Of a DNA stretch of 64,000 nucleotides, positions 33,619 to 43,378 are shown piece by piece. The DNA comes from an uncultured Eubacteriales bacterium (GTDB lineage Bacteria > Bacillota > Clostridia > Peptostreptococcales > Anaerovoracaceae), in assembly GCA_902786855.1 (NCBI GenBank), contig CADAEH010000001.1:62001-126000 (forward strand). The letters run 5' to 3'. A program made the position numbers and the translations under genes. Below the pieces are notes generated by a model. That model did not search any database, was not told the origin of the DNA, and was given only the letters and a program-made list of their open reading frames with translations. Every line of letters begins with the position of its first letter. The stretch's first letter is position 1.

Positions 33619-35721
33619 CTATTTTCGTTCTGCAATTATCGCTCTGTCCAGACCCGCCATATCCTGTATCTTGCGGACATTTTCCCAGGCCTTGTTCTTC
33701 ATGAGAAGTCTTTTGACAGATCCGGCCTGATCCGCTCCGATCTCAAGCACCATAACGCCTCCGGATCTCAGGTGCATGCTGGCATCCTTTGCTATGATTC
33801 TGTAGAAATCAAGGCCGTCTTTTCCGCCGTCAAGGGCTGATTTAGGCTCGTGATCTCTTACCTCTATACTGAGGTCATCGATATCTGCGGTCCTGACATA
33901 TGGCGGATTGCTTATTATCATGTCGTATTCCCTGTCAGTCGGAAGAGCCTTGAACATGTCTCCGAGCAGGAATACGCACTGACGATTGACTTCATTCAGA
34001 CTTGCGTTGCCGGCTGCCGTGCGCAGTGCTTCTTCAGAAACATCTGTCATGGTAACTATGGCCTCAGGTACCTTGACCGCCACGGTCACGCCTATGGCAC
34101 CGCTCCCTGTGCACAGATCGAGCACATCCGGATGAGCCCAGTCTTTTTCTTTTATGATTTTTATAGCTTCTTCAACTACTATCTCGGTATCCAGTCGCGG
34201 TATAAGGACTGACGGGTTGACCCTGATAGGCAGGCCCATGAATTCCTGCATGCCGAGTATATATTGAAGAGGCGTACCGGTCAGTCTGTCATGTATGCGC
34301 TTTTCATATTCGATGAAGTCATCCTCATCCATCAGCTCTTTGCTCTTGGTTATGAGCTCAGTCTGTGTAAGTCCTGTCGCATACTGAAGGATGATGCGCG
34401 CCTCATTTTTACCGTTTTCAACCATGCTGAGAGCTGCCTGCCCCCAGTTCAGAGCATTTTCTATCGTAGTGATATCTGCAGTGAACCTTCTTGCGAGAAT
34501 CGAGGACTTGGCTTCTTCCTGGATGTGGTCAGCGATGGCCTGCGGAAGTGATACTGTATCTTCTGCTGTATGCACTACCATCGTATAGCCGTTTTCATCG
34601 AGACTGTCCAGGAATTTTATCGCCTCATTGATGCTGTTTTCATCAGCCGGTCTGATCTCTTCATCCTCATCCGGAAGCTTTTTACTCATGACCTCCGAGC
34701 CCGGTTTCCAGAAAGAGTCACCGATCATGTTGCCGTCTTTGTCAACGAATCCCTCGATCATCGGCATATCCTTGTCGACCAGCACGGCCTTGAGTGACAG
34801 CAGCCCGACCTCAAGCTGCTCTTTTGTAGGCTCTGCAGTCGTCAGTTTCTGCAGCATGAGACCCGGATAACTGAGTATCTTGACAATGATGTTGTCTGAG
34901 CGTCCTGCCCATTTAAGAAGTTCATAGCTGAGCCCTGCTATCACCGGTATAAGTATGATCCTCGATGCTATCCTCAGGACCAGATTAGGCCAGCCGAGAA
35001 AGCTGAAGAGCAAAAGGCTGATGATCAGCACGAAGACCAGGAAGCTGGTCCCGCACCTTGGATGCAGAGTGTAGAATTGCTGAGCATTCTCAGGTGTCAG
35101 CTCGAGATTGTTCTCAAAGCAATGTATGGATTTATGCTCAGCCCCGTGATATTGAAAAAGGGTGTGGATCTCGTTCATCCGCCGTATCAGGATGATATAT
35201 CCAATGAAAATAGCTATCCTGAGTATTCCCTCTATCAGATTGAGGACTATCGTGCTGTTTATCCATCTTCCAAGGAAGTTAACTACCCATGTAGGGAATA
35301 TAACGAATATCAATATGGATAAAACTACGGCAAAAACCAGAGAAAGCGTCATCAGGATGTTCCAGGCAGCGCGCTCACCGAACTTTTTATTGACCCATTT
35401 CTCAAATTTTGTCTCCTCTTCGCTGTATTCTTCCGGTGCGTATTTCTCCAGGATGTCAGCTGACTCCATGAGTGTCGTCATCCCGTTGATAAGAGAACGC
35501 ACAAAAGCGACCACGCCTCTGATGACCGGCACCTTCATCGCTTTCGGATCAGCCTGTTTCTCTTTCGTTTTGAGATACAGTTCTCCCGAAGGCAGCCTCA
35601 TCGCAAGGGCGATGCGGTCAGGGCCCTGCATCATGACGCCCTCCATAACTGCCTGACCTCCTATGGAAGTCGGACATGCGCCTTTTATGAAGATCTTGCT
35701 GTAATCTATTTTATTGCTCAT
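33619..35721 (-). CDS. prmC: Fusion of YqhQ-like DUF1385 membrane protein and PrmC release-factor methyltransferase
   Basis: 700 residues in one uninterrupted frame. Residues about 1-300 are DUF1385 (YqhQ): GGQAVMEGVMMQGPDRIAL, RMNEIHTLFQYHGAEHKSIH, HPRCGTSFLVFV, with several membrane spans. A linker of about 110 residues follows. Residues about 420-700 are PrmC/HemK: an N-terminal helical domain, VLDLCTGSGAIGV (AdoMet site) and the catalytic NPPYV, ending SGGVMVLEIGADQ. PrmC methylates the GGQ glutamine of release factors. In many Firmicutes yqhQ, prmC and prfA are separate neighbours after rho-rpmE; here rho adjoins the fusion and neither rpmE nor prfA follows. The membrane part would tether the methyltransferase. 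Confidence 0.9.
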   Translation of the reverse strand: MSNKIDYSKIFIKGACPTSIGGQAVMEGVMMQGPDRIALAMRLPSGELYLKTKEKQADPKAMKVPVIRGVVAFVRSLINGMTTLMESADILEKYAPEEYSEEETKFEKWVNKKFGERAAWNILMTLSLVFAVVLSILIFVIFPTWVVNFLGRWINSTIVLNLIEGILRIAIFIGYIILIRRMNEIHTLFQYHGAEHKSIHCFENNLELTPENAQQFYTLHPRCGTSFLVFVLIISLLLFSFLGWPNLVLRIASRIILIPVIAGLSYELLKWAGRSDNIIVKILSYPGLMLQKLTTAEPTKEQLEVGLLSLKAVLVDKDMPMIEGFVDKDGNMIGDSFWKPGSEVMSKKLPDEDEEIRPADENSINEAIKFLDSLDENGYTMVVHTAEDTVSLPQAIADHIQEEAKSSILARRFTADITTIENALNWGQAALSMVENGKNEARIILQYATGLTQTELITKSKELMDEDDFIEYEKRIHDRLTGTPLQYILGMQEFMGLPIRVNPSVLIPRLDTEIVVEEAIKIIKEKDWAHPDVLDLCTGSGAIGVTVAVKVPEAIVTMTDVSEEALRTAAGNASLNEVNRQCVFLLGDMFKALPTDREYDMIISNPPYVRTADIDDLSIEVRDHEPKSALDGGKDGLDFYRIIAKDASMHLRSGGVMVLEIGADQAGSVKRLLMKNKAWENVRKIQDMAGLDRAIIAERK

Positions 35722-35789
35722 TATCTGTGTGTATGTATACCTCTCGTTTATTCGCTGTTACTCTGATCAGACTTGCCGCGCAATGAAGT

Positions 35790-37052
35790 TCAATGCATCT
35801 TCTTGAGCATAAAGTTGACAAAGTCCGCATTGCACTTGGTGCTCGACAGGTTGTCTATGATCTCTTCTGTCACATCCATAACATTTCCGGATGCCATCGC
35901 TCTTCTGAGCATGAACATCACCTGGTATTCCTCAGGTGTGAGCAGAAGATCCTCTCTTCTCGTACCCGACTTGTTGAGATCTATCGCCGGGAATATCCTG
36001 CGCTCTGAGAGCTGTCTGTCGAGATGCAGCTCCATGTTGCCGGTACCCTTGAATTCTTCATAGATCACATCGTCCATGCGGCTGCCCGTATCTACGAGTG
36101 CCGTTGCGAGAATGGTCACACTGCCGCCTTCCTCAATGTTGCGGGCAGTACCGAAGAATTTTTTAGGCGGATGCAGAGCTCCCGGGTCAAGTCCGCCTGA
36201 CAGCGTCCTTCCCGAAGACGGGACCTCCATATTGTAGGCTCTTGCCAGCCTGGTGATGGAATCGAGCAGAATGACTACGTCTCTGCCGGACTCTGCCAGT
36301 CTTTTAGCCCTCTCTATGACCATCTGTGCCACCTTGACGTGGTGTCTTGTCTCTTCGTCAAAAGTCGAATATATGACCTCACCGCGGTGCAGGCTCCTCT
36401 TCATGTCGGTGACCTCTTCAGGTCTCTCATCTACAAGAAGTACGATCAGCTCAATATCAGGATACTTGTCTTCGATAGAGGCCGCGATCTTCTTGAGCAG
36501 CACAGTTTTACCCGCTTTAGGCTGGGCAACGATAAGTCCTCTCTGCCCTCTGCCTATAGGAGCGACGAGATCCATGACCCTGGTCGAAAGATCTATGCTC
36601 GAGTTCTCGAGTACGATCTTTTCATCGGGGAAGATCGGCGTCAGGTCATCAAAATGCGGGCGCCTTTTGGACGCTACCGGATCCATTCCGTTTACGGATT
36701 TGACATACAGAAGCGCGCCGAATCTCTCTCCTGCGCGCGGCTTTCTGGTGATGCCGTGGATCTTGTCCCCGGTCCTCAGTCCAAAACGCCTGATCTGGCT
36801 GTTCGATACGTATATGTCTTTATTCGAAGTAAGGAAATTGTCAAATCTGAGAAAGCCAAAACCGTCTTCTGCTATCTCGAGGATCCCTTCTACTTCAGGT
36901 CTCTCTTCCTGAGTTGTTTCTTCGGCTGCCGGTTCGGCCGGAGCAGCTTCACCCTCAGCTGTTTCGCTGATGTCTTCTTCTGCAGGAATGACTTTTTGCG
37001 TTTCTTCCTCTATCTTTTCTTCAGTTGTTTCCTTGATCAGTTCATCTGACAT
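35790..37052 (-). CDS. rho: Transcription termination factor Rho
   Basis: 420 residues. After an acidic Glu/Ala/Thr-rich N-terminal stretch (1-52) comes the cold-shock-like RNA-binding domain ([20 protein letters not shown]), then the hexameric helicase core with Walker A AQPKAGKT, Walker [20 protein letters not shown] and the R-loop region ([12 protein letters not shown]). AGGAGG lies upstream of the ATG. It stands 134 bases after the ltaS-like gene, long enough for its own promoter or an autoregulatory leader. Confidence 0.96.
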   Translation of the reverse strand: MSDELIKETTEEKIEEETQKVIPAEEDISETAEGEAAPAEPAAEETTQEERPEVEGILEIAEDGFGFLRFDNFLTSNKDIYVSNSQIRRFGLRTGDKIHGITRKPRAGERFGALLYVKSVNGMDPVASKRRPHFDDLTPIFPDEKIVLENSSIDLSTRVMDLVAPIGRGQRGLIVAQPKAGKTVLLKKIAASIEDKYPDIELIVLLVDERPEEVTDMKRSLHRGEVIYSTFDEETRHHVKVAQMVIERAKRLAESGRDVVILLDSITRLARAYNMEVPSSGRTLSGGLDPGALHPPKKFFGTARNIEEGGSVTILATALVDTGSRMDDVIYEEFKGTGNMELHLDRQLSERRIFPAIDLNKSGTRREDLLLTPEEYQVMFMLRRAMASGNVMDVTEEIIDNLSSTKCNADFVNFMLKKMH

Positions 37053-37109
37053 TTCTAGTCCTCCTTGATTTAGATGGGATATTTAAGAATGGGATTATCT
37101 TTATAGAGA

Positions 37110-37131
37110 GGATCAGCTGCATAGCTGATCC
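37110..37131 (-). terminator. Hairpin between the ltaS-like gene and rho
   Basis: Eight-base arms GGATCAGC and GCTGATCC around a six-base loop, followed on the minus strand by TCTCTATAAAG with no T-run. A further GC-rich imperfect stem covers 37136-37181. It may be a weak or Rho-assisted terminator for the long operon upstream, or part of a rho leader. Confidence 0.4.
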
Positions 37132-37186
37132 GTGAGGGGCTTGCCGGTAGCCGGTACTTAGCGATAAGCGAGCAGCTGCCCCTTCA

Positions 37187-39292
37187 TTACAATTCTTCAT
37201 TCGCGCCGACAGTTGTCAGGATCTCTTCTTCTGACTTGTCGACCTGGCTGACCTCGAGTTTGTTGATGTCCTCAGGATCCACACTTTCAGTCAGAGCCAG
37301 CAGTGTAGGCGACAGATATACTGTCGACAGCTGCTTGCCTTCAAGACTGATAATAGATCTCTCGGTGAAGTTCTTTCCGCTGATATAGTATCTGTCTCCG
37401 ATCTTTCTGATGCCCTCGATGGATATGTCTTTATGTCCCATCTTCATCTCTGCCGGAGCAAACGGTGCAGTGCCGCCGAATGCATAATTTTTGCCATAGA
37501 GCATGTCATATGCCAGGGCTTCCATATCTTTCAGATAGCTTGGATCGTCTTCCTTGGTTGTCTGCTGGTAATCGAAAAGGATCCCTTCATGGCTGAGCCC
37601 GGCGTCTCTGAGAAGGACCGCACCGCTCTGATACGAAGCAATATCTCTGTCTTTTTTGGTCAGTCCGATATTATCCCAGATGACATATCTTGTCTGATAC
37701 AGGTTATCAAGTTTGTAATTCTCTTCTTTGACATCCAGAGCAGGGATATGGTCACCGTAAATGATCATGACGGTCGGTTCATCTGCCTTATTGATCTCTT
37801 TGATGAGATCTCCTATGAAGGTATCCATCTCATGGCATTCATTCAGATAGTATTCGTATTTCCACTTCAGTTCTTCATCATCACAGGTGACTGTAGTATA
37901 CGGTTTCTTGAACACTCTGTCGGTCGGATATGCTCCGTGACCCTCTACGGATATGACATGCATGAAATCCCTTTCTTCTGTAGACTTCATGATCTCCATG
38001 ATCTCTCCTGTCAGAACTGTGTCCTTGCACCAGTTGGTCGGAGTGAATGTCACATTGTTCATGTATTCGACAGATGTGAATGTATCAAAACCGAGATTCG
38101 CGTACACTTCATTACGGTTGTAGAAAAGAGCTCTGTGGTCATGGAGAGCGCTTGTCTGATATCCATGGCTCTTTGCTACGTATGCCATGCTTTCAAGGGT
38201 CTCTTTTCTCAGCTTGCCCTTGTATGGATACTCGCCCGGCCCGAAGAACTTCGCACTTATACCTGTCAGCACTTCAAACTCGGTATTGGCCGTTCCGGCT
38301 CCGCACGCAGGGACAGTGAAGGTGCCGGAAGTGTAATTCTTATACAGCTTGTTGAATACCGGCGTCGGATCGCGGTCGACCTCGATATTTGCATAATCCT
38401 GAGCAACAGTAAACGATTCCATCTGGAGCACGATAATATTCGGGTGATCCAGACTGTCATCCTTTTCGGCAAGAGCTGTGTCCTTGCCTTTCTTCGTCTT
38501 TTCCTCAAGAATGCCTTCTATCATAGCATCAGAATAGCCTCTCGGCTTTGAGATGCCTGCGTTGGCTGATGTCATGATGAAACAGTACGGCATGCCGTAG
38601 TCTCTGTATGCATAATTGAGATTACCGAAGAAAGTGCCGATCACACCGATGTGGATAAGAAACACTGTCGCGCCGGCAGTCACTGCGGCAGACAGCAGAA
38701 TCGCAGCGATACTCTTCGTGTATTTGATGTTTTTCCACTTTTCACTTCTGATGAAGATCATCACCAGTGCTATGACTCCGAGTACCAGAGCAATGCCGAG
38801 CAGCACGATCTGCCACATGCTGTAGTATGTGGTCATTATGGTCAGACCGTCTGCAAAGTTCTGCATATCGTACAGGGTAAACGGGGTCATGCGGGAAAGA
38901 AGGATCGCACCGTTGACCGATCCTATTATTATCCACACCACAGAAATGATGAACCAGGCAAAGCGTCTTCGCTTGAACAGCAGTGCCAGCGTCATGGTGC
39001 TGAAGATTATCAGCATGTTGTACAGAAAAACGACCGGATGGGTCAGTGACCACCGGAAGCCCTCAAAGACTCCGGTAGACAGCCTTGCAAACCATTCGAT
39101 GTACAAGTTGATAGCGAATGCGACCAAAGCCATCAGCAGGATATACCTGACCTCATGGCGGTCGGCATCGAAGTATTTCGCCGCTCTCCTTGGGAATATT
39201 TTATGAAAGACCTGTTCTATGCCATGTCCCAGCCTTTTGAGAAATACTGCGATAATGGCAAGGAACTCTTTCAGCTTTTCGACTGCTTTCAA
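37187..39292 (-). CDS. Lipoteichoic-acid-synthase-type sulfatase-fold phosphoglycerol transferase
   Basis: 701 residues. It starts with TTG (39290-39292) six bases after a perfect AGGAGG, overlapping the ksgA stop by four bases. An N-terminal part with five spans (about 45-240) is followed by the extracellular alkaline-phosphatase/sulfatase-type domain: NIIVLQMESF (metal-binding Glu), ACGAGTANTEFEVLTG (nucleophile Thr region), VEGHGAYP and IIYGDHIPAL. Family role: transfer of glycerol-phosphate from phosphatidylglycerol to a glycolipid or polymer. The C-terminal 100 residues after the sulfatase fold are an extra beta-type region. Specificity (LTA or another polymer) is open. Confidence 0.9.
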   Translation of the reverse strand: MKAVEKLKEFLAIIAVFLKRLGHGIEQVFHKIFPRRAAKYFDADRHEVRYILLMALVAFAINLYIEWFARLSTGVFEGFRWSLTHPVVFLYNMLIIFSTMTLALLFKRRRFAWFIISVVWIIIGSVNGAILLSRMTPFTLYDMQNFADGLTIMTTYYSMWQIVLLGIALVLGVIALVMIFIRSEKWKNIKYTKSIAAILLSAAVTAGATVFLIHIGVIGTFFGNLNYAYRDYGMPYCFIMTSANAGISKPRGYSDAMIEGILEEKTKKGKDTALAEKDDSLDHPNIIVLQMESFTVAQDYANIEVDRDPTPVFNKLYKNYTSGTFTVPACGAGTANTEFEVLTGISAKFFGPGEYPYKGKLRKETLESMAYVAKSHGYQTSALHDHRALFYNRNEVYANLGFDTFTSVEYMNNVTFTPTNWCKDTVLTGEIMEIMKSTEERDFMHVISVEGHGAYPTDRVFKKPYTTVTCDDEELKWKYEYYLNECHEMDTFIGDLIKEINKADEPTVMIIYGDHIPALDVKEENYKLDNLYQTRYVIWDNIGLTKKDRDIASYQSGAVLLRDAGLSHEGILFDYQQTTKEDDPSYLKDMEALAYDMLYGKNYAFGGTAPFAPAEMKMGHKDISIEGIRKIGDRYYISGKNFTERSIISLEGKQLSTVYLSPTLLALTESVDPEDINKLEVSQVDKSEEEILTTVGANEEL

Positions 39293-40179
39293 TTACTGCC
39301 TCCTCTGAGAGAATCCGCCAGTCTCGCGAATTCTTCCATATTAAGACTTTCTGCTCTCCGCTCAGGCTCTATTCCTGCTGCTGCGAGAGCCCCGGCGATT
39401 TCCGATTTCTCATAACCGCCCATTGACATAAGTGAGTTAAGGATAGTTTTGCGTCGCTGAGAAAACCCTGCTTTGATGCATCTGAAGAAAAGATCCTCAT
39501 CTTCAACGCGCACAGGACATTCATCACGAATGTCCAGCCTCAGCACGACGGAATCGACTTTTGGCACAGGGTAAAAGCATTCTCTGCCGACATCAGTTAT
39601 CTCTGTGACATCCGCATAGTAATGTACAGAATAAGTGATAGCACCGGATAGTTTAGTGCCCGGTTCGGCAGCGATCCTGTCTCCGACTTCCTTCTGCATC
39701 ATAGCCGTTATGCTTGCTGCTCCTGTGCCTGTCTCAAGCAACTTCATGATTATCGGGGTGGTGATGTAGTATGGCAGATTGCCCACTATCCTGACCTCGT
39801 TCAGATCGTATTTTTCGAGGTTTTCTCTGATCAGGCTTTTCAGGTCGACCTTGAGTATGTCGTCATGTATGATCTCGACGTTGCCCAGACTGTATGTTTT
39901 GACTCTCAGTCCCGGGATCATCCTCTCATCGAGTTCTACAGCTACTACCCGGCCGGCCCTTTCGGCCATAGGAAGTGTCAGGGCGCCCGTGCCGGGACCG
40001 ATCTCTATTACAAGAGTGTCCTTGCCGATGCCGCTTCCCGCTACGATCGTTTCTATTATGCCCTCATCTATGAGGAAATTCTGTCCCAGACTTTTGGATG
40101 GTCTTATGCCGGCCGCCGCGGGAGCTTTTCCTCTGTGTTTAGTATATCGTTTTGTTGTTTTTTTATGATTTTTGCTCAT
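39289..40179 (-). CDS. ksgA: 16S rRNA dimethyltransferase KsgA/RsmA
   Basis: 296 residues. The class I methyltransferase core shows KSLGQNFLID, IEIGPGTGALTLPMAERAG and the catalytic NLPYYITTPI, with the C-terminal FSQRRKTILNSL. Dimethylates two adenines of the 16S rRNA 3' hairpin. A basic N-terminal extension of about 25 residues precedes the core. Its start overlaps the RNase M5 gene by 17 bases, the usual rnmV-ksgA pairing. Confidence 0.96.
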   Translation of the reverse strand: MSKNHKKTTKRYTKHRGKAPAAAGIRPSKSLGQNFLIDEGIIETIVAGSGIGKDTLVIEIGPGTGALTLPMAERAGRVVAVELDERMIPGLRVKTYSLGNVEIIHDDILKVDLKSLIRENLEKYDLNEVRIVGNLPYYITTPIIMKLLETGTGAASITAMMQKEVGDRIAAEPGTKLSGAITYSVHYYADVTEITDVGRECFYPVPKVDSVVLRLDIRDECPVRVEDEDLFFRCIKAGFSQRRKTILNSLMSMGGYEKSEIAGALAAAGIEPERRAESLNMEEFARLADSLRGGSN

Positions 40180-40807
40180 CTGTCTCCGTCAGCTGCATCA
40201 CAGCAGCCAGCAGTTCTTCATATCCTATCCGGAATCCCTTCAGTCTTTTTACCAGTGCGTGCGAATTGCAGAAGCCTATCCCCAGCGCCTTGCATACCGC
40301 CGCCCTTTTGCTTTTAGAACCATCCGCCCCGGAGAGTCCGAGATCCCGGATATCTGAAGCTCGTACTTCCCGGTAATGTCCGTTTACTGCAGCACCGGTA
40401 TCCGCTGAGGTCCTGCTCTCTGCTGCTTCATGAAGTTCCAGCGCTCTTGACAGAGCTGCGCGGATATCTTCAGGGCATGCATTTTCTATCCCTATATCAT
40501 CTCCTGAAACAGCGTCCTCTCTTGCAAGAAAGCACTGGAAAGAGCCCGGGAATTTCTCTGAAAGTCTGCGCCGTATCTCTTCTCCGGCATGGTCCGGATC
40601 GGTAAGAATGATCAGACCTTTTTCGTCATATGCTTTGGCTATCACTGCCCAGGTCTCCTGTGTGATCCCGAAACCGTGCGTAGGGATTATCAGCGCATCG
40701 CATGCAGCTGACACTGCAGCAACATCGTCACGTCCCTCGACCACTATCGCTCTGTCGATGCAGAGTTTTCCGTCTTCCGTAGAACTATTCTTTCTTTTCC
40801 CCGTCAT
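40163..40807 (-). CDS. rnmV: Ribonuclease M5
   Basis: 214 residues, slightly longer than usual because of a charged insert near residues 125-145. Toprim core: AIVVEGRDDVAAV (catalytic Glu) and LIILTDPDHAGEEIRRRL (DxD). The C-terminal domain ends GYEELLAAVMQL. Cuts the 5S rRNA precursor in Firmicutes. It overlaps the FtsB-like gene by 23 bases and ksgA by 17. Confidence 0.93.
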   Translation of the reverse strand: MTGKRKNSSTEDGKLCIDRAIVVEGRDDVAAVSAACDALIIPTHGFGITQETWAVIAKAYDEKGLIILTDPDHAGEEIRRRLSEKFPGSFQCFLAREDAVSGDDIGIENACPEDIRAALSRALELHEAAESRTSADTGAAVNGHYREVRASDIRDLGLSGADGSKSKRAAVCKALGIGFCNSHALVKRLKGFRIGYEELLAAVMQLTETDEQKS

Positions 40808-41459
40808 TTTGCTCCGCAGCTTCTTTCTCTGCTGCTTCCTGCTTTGCCTTTTCTTTGGCTTCCTTTTTGGCCTTTTTTTCGGCCTCTTTCTTAGCCTTTT
40901 CCGCAGCTTTCTTTGCTTTTTTTAATTCTTTCTTCGCTTTTTTGGCGCTCTTTTCAGCGGTCTGGTCTATAGTCTCCACGACCTCTTCGGCATCTTTTCT
41001 GACCTCTTCTTTTTCCTGTTCCTCAGCCTTTGCCTCTTCTTCCGCAGCTACTTCCTCCTCTGTCTTTCCCTCTTCAAAGACGAACATGAGCTCTCCCGGA
41101 TCGAGGAGTCTTAACTGCCTTCTTGCCTGATCTTTAACGTATTCCTTGTTTCCTACTATGGCCAGCTCCTTGGCAAGGCGGTCCCTCTGCTCTTCGAGCT
41201 CCTCATGCTGTCTCTTAAGAGCCAGATTTTCAGCCTTGAGCCTCACGATCTCCCGGCCGCACATCGTAAGAAGGAACACGAAAACAAGGATCATCCCGAG
41301 TATCATCCTTCTTTTCTTACGTTTCCTGTCCTTGCGGTTCCGAATGCGTCTTTTTTCTATCTTAGCCGCTAATTCCTGATCCTCAGGTGACAGTTCAGAC
41401 ATGGCGTCTGCTGCTTTGTATTCGTTATAGCTTGTATATCTTTTTTCTTCTTCCGACAA
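40785..41459 (-). CDS. FtsB/DivIC-type septum formation initiator with long charged tail
   Basis: 224 residues from a TTG at 41457-41459, chosen because AGGAG lies six bases upstream and the preceding gene ends 20 bases before; the open frame reaches further into that gene without a start signal. Layout: a short cytoplasmic basic stretch (RKDRKRKKRRM), one span (ILGMILVFVFLLTMC), then a DivIC coiled coil (RLKAENLALKRQHEELEEQR) and the YVKDQARRQLRLLDPGELMF motif of the family. The last 90 residues are a Lys/Ala/Glu coiled-coil tail (KKAKKELKKAKKAAEKAKKE). Role: bridging protein of the divisome. Confidence 0.85.
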   Translation of the reverse strand: MSEEEKRYTSYNEYKAADAMSELSPEDQELAAKIEKRRIRNRKDRKRKKRRMILGMILVFVFLLTMCGREIVRLKAENLALKRQHEELEEQRDRLAKELAIVGNKEYVKDQARRQLRLLDPGELMFVFEEGKTEEEVAAEEEAKAEEQEKEEVRKDAEEVVETIDQTAEKSAKKAKKELKKAKKAAEKAKKEAEKKAKKEAKEKAKQEAAEKEAAEQNDGEKKE

Positions 41460-41479
41460 TTTCTGCTCCTGACGGACTC

Positions 41480-43378
41480 CTATATTCCGAGGATCGGTCT
41501 CGGATTGATCGGAGTTCCGTTCCTGTGTATCTCGAAGTGCAGGTGCGATCCAAAACTGTGCCCGGTATTTCCTACCAGACTGACTACCTGACCCTGATAT
41601 ACCTGATCTCCGACATTGACCAGTATCTTGCTGCAATGGCCGTATCTTGTCTCTCTTCCGTTACCATGGTCGATATCCACGCAAAGTCCGTATCCGGAAT
41701 ACCATCCTGCTCTTGTGACTGTTCCGCCATCTGAAGCGTAAATCGGGGTACCGGTCGGTGCGGCCATATCTATACCCGCATGCAGACGTCCCCATCTGTA
41801 TCCGAAGTTGGATGAAAGCGTGTAGTGGTCGATAGGCATTGCATATGTACCGGTAGGAGCTGTCTTAGGTCTCTCTGCCGTTCCGATCAGGATGATCTTG
41901 TCCTTCTTCTCTCTGATCTTCTCAATGCTTCTTGCGTCTCTTCTTGCAATATTGCCGCCTATCTTGGTGATCGTTCCCTCGAAGATCTGTATTCCGTCGA
42001 CACCTTCCTGCTTAGTATAAGTATCTCCTTTATAATACTTGTCTGATTCCTTTTTGATCGTATCGTACTCTATGGTCTCTCTCATCCTCCCGGTCTCGAC
42101 CATCTTGACGCTGACCGGTTCGACCTCCTTATGGATGCAGACCATGTCACCCTGCATGATCTCAGTTGCTACATCACTGTTATATTCATCGAAAATGTTT
42201 TCCTGTTCTACACTGAAAGACTGCGACAGAGTCTCCGGGGTCTCTCCCTCTTCAACGATGTGATAGATCTCCATCTTGCCGCCCTCAGTCATCAGCGTAT
42301 ATGCATCATGGTTACTCTGCACGCTGGTAAGCAATACATTTACAGGGCGTATATCGAGCTGATTTGAAAAATCAGCCGAGACCAGACTCATGCCTTTGTC
42401 CGGAACGCTCAGACCCTGCTTAGCCATGGCAAGAAGCTCTTCTGCATCCTCATTGCTCTTGACTACTGCAGCAAGATCATCTCCGTCATACACTCCGAAC
42501 GCCTCGGTCTCTATATCTGTCATATAGACCAGCTTATTGATGGCTGTGTCAGCGTCATCGATGCTCTTACCTCTGCTGTCTACCAGATTGAATGTGACAT
42601 TCTGGTTCGCGGTAAAACGGATCTCAGTATTTCCGGAGGAATTCTCCGTAAGCATGGTCCCTGCTATATCCAAAACGTCAGTAACGTCTTCCTGATTGCT
42701 GACGTAACCGAGAGTTTTTCCGTTATATGCGTACTCGTAGACTGTGTATTTATCAAATATCGCAAGGATAACAGCCGCAAGGATGCCTATAAGCAGCAGA
42801 GCGATGCCTATCACTCTTCTGCTCTGCCGGTATGTAGATGTCAGCCTGTGAGCGGCGATCACAAAATTCTGCCAGGCATTCTTTACAGAATTATCTGCTT
42901 TGAACTGCAGGATGTCGTGAGTGTCTATTGCTCTCGCCATAAAGCCCGGCTTTTTGCCTGTCTTTTCGAGTTCGGCAGCAAGAGCAGCGATCTGCTCCTG
43001 CGACAGCTCGGCAGCAGCAAACATCTTACGTGCATCTCCCCTGGATGCTTTGATTTTTGCTTTCTTTCTTTTCTGTTTTTCCGGGGTTTCTGCGGCGACC
43101 TTCGCAGCCGGAGTTTCCTCTGCTTTCGACTCTTCTGCTGTATCTGCTTCCTTGAGTTCTTCCGGTTCATCCGCAGGAACTGAGACCTGCGGTTCCTCAG
43201 GTATATCAATTACAGGAAGCGAATCAGTGAAAGTAGGTTCTCCCGGCTTGATATCATGCTCTGCCAGATATTTTGCGTATGCTGAAGCAAGAGCCTTCAG
43301 CTCTTCAGCACTTGCTTCCGGCAGCTTCGTCTCCCCTTTTTCTGCATATACTTCTACTGGTTTCTTTTCTGGATCCAT
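41480..43378 (-). CDS. Membrane-anchored M23 (lysostaphin-type) peptidase with LysM/G5-like region
   Basis: 632 residues. A long acidic cytoplasmic N-terminus (about 1-190) precedes one span (RRVIGIALLLIGILAAVILA). Outside are a beta-rich region, a LysM-like segment (HIVEEGETPETLSQSFSV, then ENIFDEYN), a G5-like segment (RMRETIEYDTIKKESDKYYK) and the C-terminal M23 domain with zinc ligands in HAGIDMAAPTGTPIYASDGG and HLHFEIHRNG. A cell-wall endopeptidase or activator, consistent with the divisome gene beside it. It overlaps the dnaD gene by 25 bases. Confidence 0.93.
   Translation of the reverse strand: MDPEKKPVEVYAEKGETKLPEASAEELKALASAYAKYLAEHDIKPGEPTFTDSLPVIDIPEEPQVSVPADEPEELKEADTAEESKAEETPAAKVAAETPEKQKRKKAKIKASRGDARKMFAAAELSQEQIAALAAELEKTGKKPGFMARAIDTHDILQFKADNSVKNAWQNFVIAAHRLTSTYRQSRRVIGIALLLIGILAAVILAIFDKYTVYEYAYNGKTLGYVSNQEDVTDVLDIAGTMLTENSSGNTEIRFTANQNVTFNLVDSRGKSIDDADTAINKLVYMTDIETEAFGVYDGDDLAAVVKSNEDAEELLAMAKQGLSVPDKGMSLVSADFSNQLDIRPVNVLLTSVQSNHDAYTLMTEGGKMEIYHIVEEGETPETLSQSFSVEQENIFDEYNSDVATEIMQGDMVCIHKEVEPVSVKMVETGRMRETIEYDTIKKESDKYYKGDTYTKQEGVDGIQIFEGTITKIGGNIARRDARSIEKIREKKDKIILIGTAERPKTAPTGTYAMPIDHYTLSSNFGYRWGRLHAGIDMAAPTGTPIYASDGGTVTRAGWYSGYGLCVDIDHGNGRETRYGHCSKILVNVGDQVYQGQVVSLVGNTGHSFGSHLHFEIHRNGTPINPRPILGI

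Noticed and set aside
33619-35721. YqhQ-PrmC fusion as an assembly artefact
   Set aside because: The junction is an in-frame linker of about 110 residues with normal composition, so I treat it as genuine.
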